From DAIOEK01 sp964648485 (GTDB taxonomy: Bacteria > Chloroflexota > Anaerolineae > Anaerolineales > Anaerolineaceae): a stretch of DNA of 64,000 nt. The notes below the pieces were generated by a model that was given only the letters and a program-made list of their open reading frames with translations, made no database searches and was not told the origin of the DNA. Location of the stretch: contig CAZYOF010000001.1 in the NCBI GenBank assembly GCA_964648485.1, forward strand, positions 62,001 to 126,000. Reading direction: 5' to 3'. The position numbers and the translations under genes were made by a program. Shown here piece by piece: positions 48,163 through 57,037 of the stretch (position 1 is its first letter; every line of letters starts with the position of its first letter).

Positions 48163-49824
48163 ATGACGGATCTTATCAAACAGGTCAGCGCAGAAATTCA
48201 ACAAAAAATTGATGCATTCCAACCAACTTATGAAACGCGTGAAATTGGTACCGTTCTTGAAGCCGGGGATGGTATTGCGCGTGTTTCTGGGTTGACGAAT
48301 ATCCGTTCCCAAGAATTGGTTGAATTTGATAATGGCGTCGAGGGTATAGCTTTTAACCTGGAAAAAGATTCTGTAGGCGTAATTATCCTTGGCCAGTATG
48401 ACACAATCATTGAAGGAATGTTGATTCATTCGACTGGTCGTATCGCCAGCGTGCCGGTCGGAGATGGATTAATTGGGCGTGCCGTAAATGCGTTAGGTCA
48501 ACCGATTGACGGGAAAGGTCCGATTCAATTCAGTGGTTACCGCCCGATTGAAAGGATCGCCCCCGGCGTAATTGACCGTCAGGATGTTGATACTCCAGTT
48601 CAGACCGGAATCAAAGCCATCGATGCCATGATTCCCATTGGACGAGGACAACGTGAATTAATCATTGGCGATCGCCAGACCGGTAAAACTGCCATTGCAA
48701 TTGATACGATCATTAACCAAAAAGGCAAAGATTTAATCTGTATTTATGTTGCCATTGGTCAGAAAAAAGCTCAAGTAGCGAAAACGATCGCATTACTCGA
48801 AAGCTACGGTGCGATGGAGCATACCATTGTGGTCATGGCAGCGGCTGATGAGCCGGCAGCGATGCAGTATATCGCACCCTATTCCGGCTGCGCGATTGGT
48901 GAAGAGTTTATGGAAAGCGGGCGTGACGCGCTGGTCGTTTATGATGATTTATCCAAACACGCCTGGGCTTATCGTCAGGTTTCACTGCTTTTGAGACGTC
49001 CCCCTGGACGTGAGGCATATCCGGGCGATGTTTTCTACCTCCATTCCAGATTGCTTGAAAGAGCATCTCGCATGGCGGTGAATTATGCCATCGTAGAAAA
49101 GACTTTTGCCCAGGAAACTGTTGACCCTAAGGATGTGTTGGATGGAAAGATATATTCAGGACCTTTATCCAAGCACCTGGCAGATGAAGCTCTTAAGGAA
49201 AAAGGCGATCAATATAAAGTAGTTCCCGTGAAAGGAACGGGCGGCTCGCTCACCGCATTGCCTATCATTGAAACTTTACTGGGTGATGTCTCGGCGTATA
49301 TTCCGACCAATGTGATTTCCATTACAGATGGACAGATTTATCTGGAAAACAACCTCTTCAATGCCGGTATCCGCCCTGCGATTAATGTAGGTATTTCTGT
49401 TTCTCGTGTAGGCGGTTCTGCCCAGACAAAAGCCATCAAGCAGGTAGCTGCCAGACTGCGAATGGATATGGCAGCTTATCGGGAGTTAGCAGCATTTGCC
49501 CAATTTGGATCAGACCTGGATAAGGTGACACAATCACAGCTGAATCGGGGTCAGCGCCTGCAGGAGATCTTGAAACAGCCTCAATACAGTCCATATTCTC
49601 TGGCAAACCAGGTTATCGCATTATTCGCGGCTACCAATGGATATGCTGATGCCACCCCTGTTGAAAAAGTCCGTGAATGGGAAGCAGCCTTATTACGTTT
49701 TATGGAATCATCCTACCCGGATATTATTAAGGATATTCATCAGAAGAAACAAATTACGCAGGAAACAGAACAGACACTGCGTCAGGCAATTGATACATTT
49801 AATTCCACCTGGCATGCAGCCTGA
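48163..49824 (+). CDS. atpA: ATP synthase F1 subunit alpha
   Basis: A 553-residue F1 alpha subunit. Walker A GDRQTGKTA near residue 170, the ALVVYDDLSKHAWAYR strand, the conserved ISITDGQIYL block and the arginine-finger region SVSRVGGSAQTKA are intact. Between LLERASRMAV and the conserved GGSLTALPIIET block (about residues 303-355) there is an extra stretch of roughly 45 residues compared with the E. coli subunit, which accounts for its unusual length. ATG with GGAGG upstream. It is the first gene of atpAGDC; the delta and Fo genes that normally precede atpA are missing, ruvA being the neighbour. Confidence 0.95.
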   Translation: MTDLIKQVSAEIQQKIDAFQPTYETREIGTVLEAGDGIARVSGLTNIRSQELVEFDNGVEGIAFNLEKDSVGVIILGQYDTIIEGMLIHSTGRIASVPVGDGLIGRAVNALGQPIDGKGPIQFSGYRPIERIAPGVIDRQDVDTPVQTGIKAIDAMIPIGRGQRELIIGDRQTGKTAIAIDTIINQKGKDLICIYVAIGQKKAQVAKTIALLESYGAMEHTIVVMAAADEPAAMQYIAPYSGCAIGEEFMESGRDALVVYDDLSKHAWAYRQVSLLLRRPPGREAYPGDVFYLHSRLLERASRMAVNYAIVEKTFAQETVDPKDVLDGKIYSGPLSKHLADEALKEKGDQYKVVPVKGTGGSLTALPIIETLLGDVSAYIPTNVISITDGQIYLENNLFNAGIRPAINVGISVSRVGGSAQTKAIKQVAARLRMDMAAYRELAAFAQFGSDLDKVTQSQLNRGQRLQEILKQPQYSPYSLANQVIALFAATNGYADATPVEKVREWEAALLRFMESSYPDIIKDIHQKKQITQETEQTLRQAIDTFNSTWHAA

Positions 49825-49840
49825 GAAGAGGTAATGAATT

Positions 49841-50728
49841 ATGCCTTCTGCGCGTGAAATGCGGCTCCGCATCCGGAGTGTCAAGAATATCGCACAGGTT
49901 ACCAGAGCTTTACAGGCGGTCAGCGCCAGTAAAGTCCGCAAGGCTGTCCAGGCTGTCACAGCTACCCGTCCGTATGCAGAGCAAGCCTGGAAGATTCTTA
50001 CTCACCTAGCGGAACAACCAGGGCATACATCTCTTCATCCGCTACTCAACCCTCATGAAAAAGTGGAGCGGATACTTGTTGTTCTGATCAGCAGTGACCG
50101 AGGACTCGCGGGGGCGTACAATACCAATATTTTGCGGCATACACTTCTGACCATGAGGCAATTTGAGCAGCCTGTGGATTATGTTGCTGTTGGCCGTAAA
50201 GGAAGAGATTTATTATTGCGGCGTGGCAAAAAAGTTATAGCAGATTTTTCAAATCTACCTGCGGCACCTTCCTTTATGGATGTATCACCCATCGGCAGGA
50301 TGGTTGTAAAAAGCTTTGTGGATGGACAATATGATGAAGTGTATCTCGCTTATACCAATTTCTATAATATGGTTAAGCAGGAACCTGAAGTAAAGAAACT
50401 GCTGCCTCTTGAAGTGGACGAACATGATCACATCCATGATTTTCGGGTGAACAAAACTTCGGCAGTTTATACTTATGAGCCAGATCAGAGGGAAATATTG
50501 GATCAAATCATCCCACGATTTACGGCTTTACAGGTTTACCAGGCGGTTATGGAATCAAATGCCAGCGAGCATGCTGCGCGGATGGTAGCCATGCGAAATG
50601 CAACGGATAATGCTGTTGAACTGGCTGATCTCCTTTCTCTGGAGTACAACAAGGCAAGACAGCAAGCCATCACCAATGATATGTTAGACATTGCCGGCGG
50701 TGCGGAAGCACTTGCCAAGAGTATGTAA
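49841..50728 (+). CDS. atpG: ATP synthase F1 subunit gamma
   Basis: A 295-residue central stalk subunit: the N-terminal coiled coil starts AREMRLRIRSVKNIAQVTRALQ, SDRGLAGAYN follows in the Rossmann-like middle domain, and the C-terminal helix includes ESNASEHAARMVAMRNATDNA. It rotates within the alpha-beta hexamer. It lies 16 bases after atpA and 34 bases before the start of atpD. Confidence 0.96.
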   Translation: MPSAREMRLRIRSVKNIAQVTRALQAVSASKVRKAVQAVTATRPYAEQAWKILTHLAEQPGHTSLHPLLNPHEKVERILVVLISSDRGLAGAYNTNILRHTLLTMRQFEQPVDYVAVGRKGRDLLLRRGKKVIADFSNLPAAPSFMDVSPIGRMVVKSFVDGQYDEVYLAYTNFYNMVKQEPEVKKLLPLEVDEHDHIHDFRVNKTSAVYTYEPDQREILDQIIPRFTALQVYQAVMESNASEHAARMVAMRNATDNAVELADLLSLEYNKARQQAITNDMLDIAGGAEALAKSM

Positions 50729-50762
50729 TTGTATACAGGTTAGTATTGGGAGGAACATCTTG

Positions 50763-52163
50763 ATGGAAAAAAGACCCGGACGTATTCTGCAAATCCTCGG
50801 TGGTGTGGTGGATGTAGAATTTGACGAAACCAACCTACCGGAACTCTATGAAGGTTTGGAGATTCCGGTTCAGGATAAAGAACCCATCATATTGGAGGTG
50901 GAAAAGCACCTTGGTCACATGTCTGTACGCTGCGTGGCGATGGATTCTACCGATGGTCTGCAGCGAGGTATGGAGGTTTGGAGAAGCGGATTCCCCATCT
51001 CTGTTCCCGTAGGTCTCAATACACTGGGAAGAATATTCAATGTTCTTGGCAGACCTGTGGATAACAAAGGTCCGGTTGAATCCGAACAGCGGTATCCGAT
51101 TCATCGGCCGGCACCGAAATTTGAGGATCAATCCACCCGCGTTGAAGTATTTGAGACAGGTTTAAAGGTCATTGATCTGATTGCTCCGTTTACCAAGGGT
51201 GGTAAGACAGGCATATTTGGCGGCGCGGGAGTTGGCAAAACCGTCATTATTATGGAATTGATCCGTTCGATTGCAACCGTGCATCAGGGAAATTCGGTAT
51301 TTGCCGGTGTTGGCGAGCGAACCCGTGAAGGGACTCAGCTTTACCGTGAAATGGTTGAATCTGGCGTTATGAAAGATACGGTAATGGTGTTTGGGCAGAT
51401 GAATGAACCACCGGGCGTGCGTTTACGCGTGGCGCTTACTGCCCTCGCCATGGCAGAATACTTCCGCGACCAGGGTAAGGATGTTCTACTTTTCATCGAC
51501 AATATTTTCCGCTTTACTATGTCTGGTTCAGAAGTATCTGCTTTATTAGGGCGAATGCCATCCGCGGTTGGGTATCAACCAACGCTGGCGACTGAAATGG
51601 GTGAATTGCAGGAGAGGATCACTTCTACAAAACACGGCTCCATTACATCCATGCAGGCGGTGTATGTCCCTGCGGATGATTATTCTGACCCGGCACCTGT
51701 CGCAACGTTTACACACCTGGATGCTACGATTGCGCTGGAACGCTCGATTGTGGAAAAAGGTATCTACCCTGCGGTTGATCCGCTTTCATCTACCAGCCGC
51801 ATTCTTGATCCGAATATTGTTGGACTGGAGCATTACCAAACTGCACGTGAAGTACAACGGATTCTGCAACGATACAAAGACCTGCAGGATATCATCGCCA
51901 TTCTCGGTTTTGATGAATTGAGTGAAGATGACAAGATTATTGTCTCGCGTGCACGAAAAATAGAAAGGTTCTTCTCACAACCGATGGCGGTTGCTGAACA
52001 GTTTACCGGTATTCCCGGAGCATACGTACCCATTCATGAAACGGTACGCGGATTCAGAGAAATTCTTGACGGTAAACATGATGAACTACCCGAGCAGGCT
52101 TTCTTGATGGTCGGGACGATTGATGACGCAGTTAAGAAAGCACAGGAGATTACCCAGGCTTAA
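50763..52163 (+). CDS. atpD: ATP synthase F1 subunit beta
   Basis: A 466-residue catalytic beta subunit. Walker A GGAGVGKTV, the catalytic Glu in GVGERTREGTQLY, Walker B VLLFIDNIFRF and the DELSEDD segment are intact. The ATG at 50763 with GGGAGG nine bases upstream is chosen; an in-frame ATG at 50691 would overlap atpG and add non-homologous residues. Length and motifs are standard. Confidence 0.97.
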   Translation: MEKRPGRILQILGGVVDVEFDETNLPELYEGLEIPVQDKEPIILEVEKHLGHMSVRCVAMDSTDGLQRGMEVWRSGFPISVPVGLNTLGRIFNVLGRPVDNKGPVESEQRYPIHRPAPKFEDQSTRVEVFETGLKVIDLIAPFTKGGKTGIFGGAGVGKTVIIMELIRSIATVHQGNSVFAGVGERTREGTQLYREMVESGVMKDTVMVFGQMNEPPGVRLRVALTALAMAEYFRDQGKDVLLFIDNIFRFTMSGSEVSALLGRMPSAVGYQPTLATEMGELQERITSTKHGSITSMQAVYVPADDYSDPAPVATFTHLDATIALERSIVEKGIYPAVDPLSSTSRILDPNIVGLEHYQTAREVQRILQRYKDLQDIIAILGFDELSEDDKIIVSRARKIERFFSQPMAVAEQFTGIPGAYVPIHETVRGFREILDGKHDELPEQAFLMVGTIDDAVKKAQEITQA

Positions 52164-52180
52164 GCCTGAGGCAGGCAATT

Positions 52181-52600
52181 ATGCCGATTCATCTGGATAT
52201 TACCTCACAGGATCGTTGTGTTTTTTCTGGTGATGTGGATATGATAGTTATTCCTGGGTCAGCAGGAGAAATGGGTATTTTGCCTCACCACGCGCCTTTG
52301 CTATCAACCCTGAAGATGGGTGTGATTAAAGTCCGTACGAAAGGTGAAGAATTAATTTTTACTGTTGCCGGTGGTATTGTAGAAGTACAACCTGATTCGG
52401 TAATTATTCTGGCGGATGCCGCAGAGAATGTTCAGGAAATTGATGTAGCCCGGGCTGAAGCTGCCCGAAAAAAGGCAGAAGAGTATCTATCCAAGTCTAT
52501 TCCTCAGGATACTGATACCTATCTGGCACTACAATCTGCATTGAGACGATCAAATTTACGGCTTGATGCAGTGAAAAAATTCAAAAAAACACAACGGTAA
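52181..52600 (+). CDS. atpC: ATP synthase F1 subunit epsilon
   Basis: A 139-residue epsilon subunit with the N-terminal beta sandwich (MPIHLDITSQDRCVFSGDVD, PGSAGEMGILPHHAPLLS) and a full C-terminal two-helix part, which can inhibit ATP hydrolysis in other bacteria. It ends the operon; no gene for delta or for the Fo a, b and c subunits follows. Confidence 0.95.
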   Translation: MPIHLDITSQDRCVFSGDVDMIVIPGSAGEMGILPHHAPLLSTLKMGVIKVRTKGEELIFTVAGGIVEVQPDSVIILADAAENVQEIDVARAEAARKKAEEYLSKSIPQDTDTYLALQSALRRSNLRLDAVKKFKKTQR

Positions 52601-52627
52601 ATATTCCGCTTGTTCATGTGTAGATTG

Positions 52628-52671
52628 TTATACCCAGATTCTGCGGTGCCCGTGTACCGATCTGGGTATAA
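52628..52671. repeat. Perfect 12-base inverted repeat embedding the mreB -10 box
   Basis: TTATACCCAGAT (52628-52639) and ATCTGGGTATAA (52660-52671) are exact reverse complements around 20 bases that hold a smaller CGGT/ACCG pairing. The right arm supplies most of a TATAAT (52667-52672) 23 bases before the mreB ATG. It could end atpAGDC transcription, although no U-run follows, or act as an operator. Confidence 0.6.
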
Positions 52672-52695
52672 TTAATAAGTTGAAAGGAACATTGC

Positions 52696-53703
52696 ATGGC
52701 GTTTTTATCACGCGAAATCGGAATTGATCTTGGAACACTCTTTACGCGTGTTGCGGAAGGGAATCAGATCCTTATTCAAGAACCCACGATTGTTGCGATT
52801 CTGGTGGAAGAATTAAAGATGGTAGAGTGGGGACAGGCAGCCAAAGATATGTTTGGCAGGGTGCCCGAATCGATTGAGGTAGTGCGTCCGCTGCAGAATA
52901 GTGTAATTGCAGAATTTGAGATTACTGAGAATTTATTGAAAGATATCCTCCAACGGGTATCCGGTCCCATGCGGGTTTTTAAACCCGGTGTAATGATTAC
53001 CGTGCCCTATGGCGTTACCAGTGTTGAGATGAGAGCTGTTCATGAAGCCTGCCTGGGTGCAGGAGCCCGGGAGGTAGCGCTGATCTGGCAGCCTCTGGCG
53101 GCAGCTATCGGTATTGATTTGCCCATTAATACCCCATCCGGAAACATGATTATCTCCCTCGGTGGCGGATCGACCCAGGCAGCTGTCCTTGCAATGAATG
53201 GCATCGTGTCTGCAGAATCGCTACGCGGAGGCGGGTTACGGTTAGACGAAGCGATCATTGCTTATATCAGGAAAAAATATGGTTTGATCATTGGTCAGCC
53301 AACTGCAGAACAGCTCAAAATAAAGATCGGTTCTGCAATTCCGATCACAACACAATCTTCTCTGGAAATCCAGGGGCAGGATCAGGTAACCGGTTTGCCG
53401 CGCTCACTGGATGTGAAAAACGATGATATTGTGGAAGCCCTCGAAGAACCCTTGCAGGAAATAACTTTGAGTATTAAGCGGGTTCTTGAAAAGACACCTC
53501 CAGAATTGCTATCAGATATTATTGATCGAGGGGTAGCTCTATGCGGGGGAGGTGCTATGTTGCGTGGCATTGACAAGCATCTGACAAAATCACTAGGTAT
53601 TCCGGCTTATCTTGTCGATAATCCTCTCACATGCACTGTGGAAGGTGCATCAAAAGCTTTTGGTATGTATGAACAATTGAAACGAAATTTACCACCGGTA
53701 TAG
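52696..53703 (+). CDS. mreB: MreB-like bacterial actin
   Basis: A 335-residue actin-fold protein of the MreB group, which organises cell-wall synthesis along the inner membrane. Nucleotide-binding blocks: phosphate 1 IGIDLGTLFTRV (canonical MreB reads DLGTANT), connect/phosphate 2 ISLGGGSTQAAVL and adenosine motif CGGGAMLRGID. The first phosphate loop and several other positions are divergent, so polymer properties may differ. mreC and mreD, the usual partners, do not follow; instead a two-helix membrane protein gene starts one base after the stop. AAAGGA upstream of the ATG. Confidence 0.88.
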   Translation: MAFLSREIGIDLGTLFTRVAEGNQILIQEPTIVAILVEELKMVEWGQAAKDMFGRVPESIEVVRPLQNSVIAEFEITENLLKDILQRVSGPMRVFKPGVMITVPYGVTSVEMRAVHEACLGAGAREVALIWQPLAAAIGIDLPINTPSGNMIISLGGGSTQAAVLAMNGIVSAESLRGGGLRLDEAIIAYIRKKYGLIIGQPTAEQLKIKIGSAIPITTQSSLEIQGQDQVTGLPRSLDVKNDDIVEALEEPLQEITLSIKRVLEKTPPELLSDIIDRGVALCGGGAMLRGIDKHLTKSLGIPAYLVDNPLTCTVEGASKAFGMYEQLKRNLPPV

Positions 53704-53704
53704 A

Positions 53705-54499
53705 ATGGATAAGAAGTTACAGGAATACTCTCCAGAGCAAACCATATTAGGCGAAAGGATCGCCGAATACCGCTACCGGTTTCCTATCTCGCTGGTTGCG
53801 CTTTTCCTGATTTCTGTGAGTGGCGCAATCATCTTATATATTTTCGGGCAGTGGAGTGCCTATCAGGCAGGAATTCAAAACGGACAAATTGTTGCCCAAC
53901 GAACCCTTCTCAACTGGCTCATGGGAAGCGGGATCTTTGCAATCGTAGCATTGATTGCAATGATCGGTATCATCCGCTATCCTCGATCGAAAATCACACT
54001 ATTTAATTGGGGATTTTCTCTAAGTGGAAAGAAAACACAACAAATCAGCTGGGATGAGGTGATAGGATTAAAGGTCGATTACCGTATTGTATGGTATACG
54101 ATATTTCCGATCTGGCGAAAACACCTTGTGCTGGATTTAGCCGATAAACGCCGTATTATATTTGATGGCAGAATATTAAAACTGGAAGATTTACGTAAGA
54201 AGATCAGTAATGCTGTTTTTCCACTCGTACAGAAGAGAGTAAAAACAGGCTTAGAAGCAAAATCCATTTTGCAATTTGGACCGCTTTTGGTATATCCGAA
54301 GAGTGGTATCAAAATAAATGGCAGAGCAATCCCCTGGGAGAGGATCTCTTCTTTAGATGTTGAGGATGGACAGCTCGAATTGAATTACTATTCAGATTCT
54401 TCCACCAAACAGAAAATTCGAACAAGGGTGGGGAATGTGCCTAATATTCCTGTATTGCTAACCACCGTAAACGAGTTACTGGCAAGCAAAACAGATTAG
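53705..54499 (+). CDS. Membrane protein with PH-like domain (DUF6585-like)
   Basis: A 264-residue protein with an N-terminal cytosolic segment beginning LGERIAEYRYRFP, two membrane helices (about 28-50 and 72-93), then a strand-rich region with a PH-like pattern (FNWGFSLSGKKTQQISWDEVIGLKV ... KRRIIFDGRI) and a second similar stretch to the end. This resembles DUF6585-type proteins; the assignment is tentative and function unknown. It starts one base after mreB, so it is translationally coupled and may be a membrane partner of the MreB filament (inference). Its end overlaps a tiny minus-strand ORF by four bases. Confidence 0.72.
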   Translation: MDKKLQEYSPEQTILGERIAEYRYRFPISLVALFLISVSGAIILYIFGQWSAYQAGIQNGQIVAQRTLLNWLMGSGIFAIVALIAMIGIIRYPRSKITLFNWGFSLSGKKTQQISWDEVIGLKVDYRIVWYTIFPIWRKHLVLDLADKRRIIFDGRILKLEDLRKKISNAVFPLVQKRVKTGLEAKSILQFGPLLVYPKSGIKINGRAIPWERISSLDVEDGQLELNYYSDSSTKQKIRTRVGNVPNIPVLLTTVNELLASKTD

Positions 54500-54594
54500 C
54501 GCAGATAAGCCTGATAATAAGCAAAGAATCCTGACAAGCCTATAATCATTATTGAGATCAGTACAACTAAACCTATCGCTAATTTCTGACGCAT
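54496..54594 (-). CDS. Small single-pass membrane protein (32 residues)
   Basis: A 32-codon frame starting MRQKLAIGLVV and ending GFFAYYQAYLR. Composition is a classic one-helix micro-protein: basic N-terminus, about 20 hydrophobic residues, polar C-terminus. The ATG lies six bases after the stop of the ferric-reductase-like gene, and TGAGGA, overlapping that stop, provides the ribosome binding site. It is too short for usual gene calling. Same strand and spacing suggest cotranslation with the oxidoreductase and a role as accessory subunit, as known for small subunits of other membrane oxidoreductases. No homologue recognised. Confidence 0.55.
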   Translation of the reverse strand: MRQKLAIGLVVLISIMIIGLSGFFAYYQAYLR

Positions 54595-54600
54595 TTTTCC

Positions 54601-55929
54601 TCAGGCTAGATAAAATACTTCTGTATGAATATCACCCGGTGCAATATTCATATCAGATAGAATACCCTCAGCTGCCTTCATCATCGGAATCGGCCCGCAG
54701 ATGAAGAATTCCAGACCTGCAATATCATCCGGCAGGTGTTTCAGCAGTATCTCTCTGGTGATAAATCCGGTTTCACCCTGATACCCTTCTCCAGGGAAGC
54801 GGATGATGTGAATCAGATGCAGGTTAATCGCTGATTGAATAGCTTCCAATTCTTCTCTAAATGTGACATCTTCCCATTCGTTATTGGCGTAAAACAACCA
54901 TACCGGTCGGGTATCTTTACGATCACGGATGGTTCGAAGTGTACTCATAAAAGGTGTGATACCTATTCCTCCGGCAAGAAAGACAAACCCTGATGCATGT
55001 TGATGCCTGTCGATACTGAAAGAGCCGTAAGGTCCATCCAGATATACTGTTTCACCCAGTTTCAGGCTGGGAATTGTGCTACTGAAATCACCCAGATTCT
55101 TGATGGTGAAAGAAATTTGTTCTGGTTTTTCTGCACTTGATGCGATTGAGAATGGATGTTCACGATCCATGTAGGGGTTTGCACCTACACTAATCCATGC
55201 GAATTGCCCGGGCTGAAAGCGGATACCACGATGATGATTTGGTTGGATGGTTAATGTTGCCGCATTTCCGCGTTCAGGTGTAACTTGCACGATGCGGTAC
55301 GGATTTCGCATTTCCAGCCAGGGTTTTATCAAACGGGTCCATAGGATTAATCCCACCCAGAATGCAGTATAGGCAATCCAGAAGGCTTTTTTCCAGGGGA
55401 TAGCCACATAGTGGTTAACTCCTAAAATATGGAACAATGCGCCCAGCATGGCAGAAATGGCAAAAATACCATGCCAGATCCGCCATCGTTCATAAAGGAC
55501 CTTTAGTTGCTTCCTGTAAACGGAGAAACCAACCAGACCGATCAGACTTAATATGCTGATCAGCCCGAAACGTGCACGCCAGGGTGCGGACAACGGATTG
55601 AGTAATGAAAGCATGGATGGGGTCGTGATGAATAAGATCACTGGATGCGCTAAAATGAGGAAGAAAGTTACCACCGAAATCTGGCGATGAAAAAAATAAA
55701 CGATGTCACTGCCATACGGTGCTTTAAGTGTTTTAAACCTGGCAGTAAGAACAAACTGTAAGCCCATCATTGCCAGTCCGGTGAAACCCAGAGCTACTGA
55801 AAACTCACGCCAGAAATCTCTACCTTCAGGCGTTGGACCAATGAGTAGAATAAATAAAGGCGCCAGTGTCAACAGAAGGTAAATGACGATCCACAAAATA
55901 CCTTGTATCAGTCGTTTCATATTATTCAT
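54601..55929 (-). CDS. Ferric-reductase-like membrane flavocytochrome oxidoreductase
   Basis: A 442-residue protein. About six helices in residues 1-215 form a ferric-reductase/NOX-type heme domain; candidate heme His residues occur in YFFHRQISVV, ILAHPVI, WHGIF and LFHILGVNHY. The C-terminal half is a ferredoxin-NADP reductase module: FAD motif REHPFSIASS, NAD(P) loop GGIGITPF and the FFICGPIPMM block. It should move electrons from NAD(P)H across the membrane to metal or oxygen acceptors. Start choice is uncertain: GTG at 55944 lacks a ribosome binding site, ATG at 55929 has GGAA upstream, ATG at 55920 is also possible. Confidence 0.88.
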   Translation of the reverse strand: MNNMKRLIQGILWIVIYLLLTLAPLFILLIGPTPEGRDFWREFSVALGFTGLAMMGLQFVLTARFKTLKAPYGSDIVYFFHRQISVVTFFLILAHPVILFITTPSMLSLLNPLSAPWRARFGLISILSLIGLVGFSVYRKQLKVLYERWRIWHGIFAISAMLGALFHILGVNHYVAIPWKKAFWIAYTAFWVGLILWTRLIKPWLEMRNPYRIVQVTPERGNAATLTIQPNHHRGIRFQPGQFAWISVGANPYMDREHPFSIASSAEKPEQISFTIKNLGDFSSTIPSLKLGETVYLDGPYGSFSIDRHQHASGFVFLAGGIGITPFMSTLRTIRDRKDTRPVWLFYANNEWEDVTFREELEAIQSAINLHLIHIIRFPGEGYQGETGFITREILLKHLPDDIAGLEFFICGPIPMMKAAEGILSDMNIAPGDIHTEVFYLA

Positions 55930-56004
55930 AAGTATATTTTCCACGATTGTACAAAATATGTCATGTAATTGTATAGACCAAATTGGAACAAATTAAATAA
56001 ACAG

Positions 56005-56076
56005 CGCCCCTGCGGCGACTCGAACGCCGGTTTCCACCTCCGGAGGGTGGCGCCTTATCCACTAGGCTACAAGGGC
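56005..56076 (-). tRNA. tRNA-Arg (anticodon CCG)
   Basis: Minus-strand cloverleaf of 72 bases: acceptor GCCCTTG with CAGGGGC, anticodon stem CCACC/GGTGG around loop CTCCGGA giving anticodon CCG (Arg), T-arm with CGTTCGAGTCG, discriminator G. CCA is not encoded. Confidence 0.96.
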
Positions 56077-56149
56077 ATCGACCATATTTTACCATATTCC
56101 ATTGTGCTTTTGAGATCGATGCGCACACAATCATGGTAAACTTGCCTGC

Positions 56150-57037
56150 ATGCGATTAAAAGCTGATCTCACCCTTTTATTTGTTGCTCTTTTGTGGGGC
56201 TTTGGTTTCCTTGCCCAGAGTGCGGCAGCAGGGGAGGTGGGTGCACTGCTCTTTAATGGTGCACGATGGCTACTTGGAGCAATGGTGATGCTGCCCCTGG
56301 TGAATTTTAAACTTCAGGTCACCCGAGATAGCTTTCCCTGGATGATCGTAGCTGGTTTTGTTCTGTTTCTCGGGGGAGGTTTACAACAGACCGGGCTCGA
56401 ATTTACCACGGTCGGGAATGCCGGGTTTATTACCGGGATATATGTTGTACTGATTCCCATATTGCTGACCATTTTCTGGCGGGAGAAAATTTCCCGGCTG
56501 ATCTGGGCTGCTGCGGCAACGACTGCTGCAGGGGTGTATTTTCTCAGCATGGGCGGACCCATAAAACTCAATATCGGTGACCTGTTAATGCTTCTGGGCG
56601 CTTTTATGTGGGCATTGCACGTCATCGTGATTGGTAAGGCAGTTAAGAGTGTTCCCGTCCTTCATTTTGTGATCGGACAGAACATTTTCTGCGGATTATT
56701 AAATCTGATTTTTGGGTTAGCTTTCCAGGCAGATACCTTACCCGCCTTGATGCCTAACTGGATTTCAATTTTATACCTTTCACTGGTTTCCACGGCTGTG
56801 GGATTTACCCTGCAGGCATATGGTCAGAGGCATGCTCCTCCAGCTGATGCTGCCATTATCCTCAGCATGGAGGCAGTTTTTGCTGCACTCATTGGATGGA
56901 TATTCCTTAAGGAACAATTGACCTTAATCCAAATTATCGGGTGCGGACTCATTCTCGGCGCAATTGTATTTTCTCAGGTTATTACAATCAGGCAAAATAA
57001 AATTATTGAGGCACATTTGGTTGAAATCAACCGTTAA
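56150..57037 (+). CDS. EamA/DMT-family transporter
   Basis: A 295-residue inner-membrane protein with ten predicted helices and two EamA repeats, as in drug/metabolite transporters such as RhaT or YdcZ relatives; the second repeat ends LSMEAVFAALIGWIFLKEQLT, a typical family block. Substrate unknown, usually metabolite export. No ribosome binding site precedes the ATG, so a very short leader is possible. The end overlaps the convergent TIGR03936 gene by 11 bases. Confidence 0.9.
   Translation: MRLKADLTLLFVALLWGFGFLAQSAAAGEVGALLFNGARWLLGAMVMLPLVNFKLQVTRDSFPWMIVAGFVLFLGGGLQQTGLEFTTVGNAGFITGIYVVLIPILLTIFWREKISRLIWAAAATTAAGVYFLSMGGPIKLNIGDLLMLLGAFMWALHVIVIGKAVKSVPVLHFVIGQNIFCGLLNLIFGLAFQADTLPALMPNWISILYLSLVSTAVGFTLQAYGQRHAPPADAAIILSMEAVFAALIGWIFLKEQLTLIQIIGCGLILGAIVFSQVITIRQNKIIEAHLVEINR

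Noticed and set aside
56110..56142. Promoter TTGAGA/TAAACT before the EamA gene implying a leaderless message.
   Set aside because: The spacer is 21 bases and the -10 is weak; not enough for a feature.
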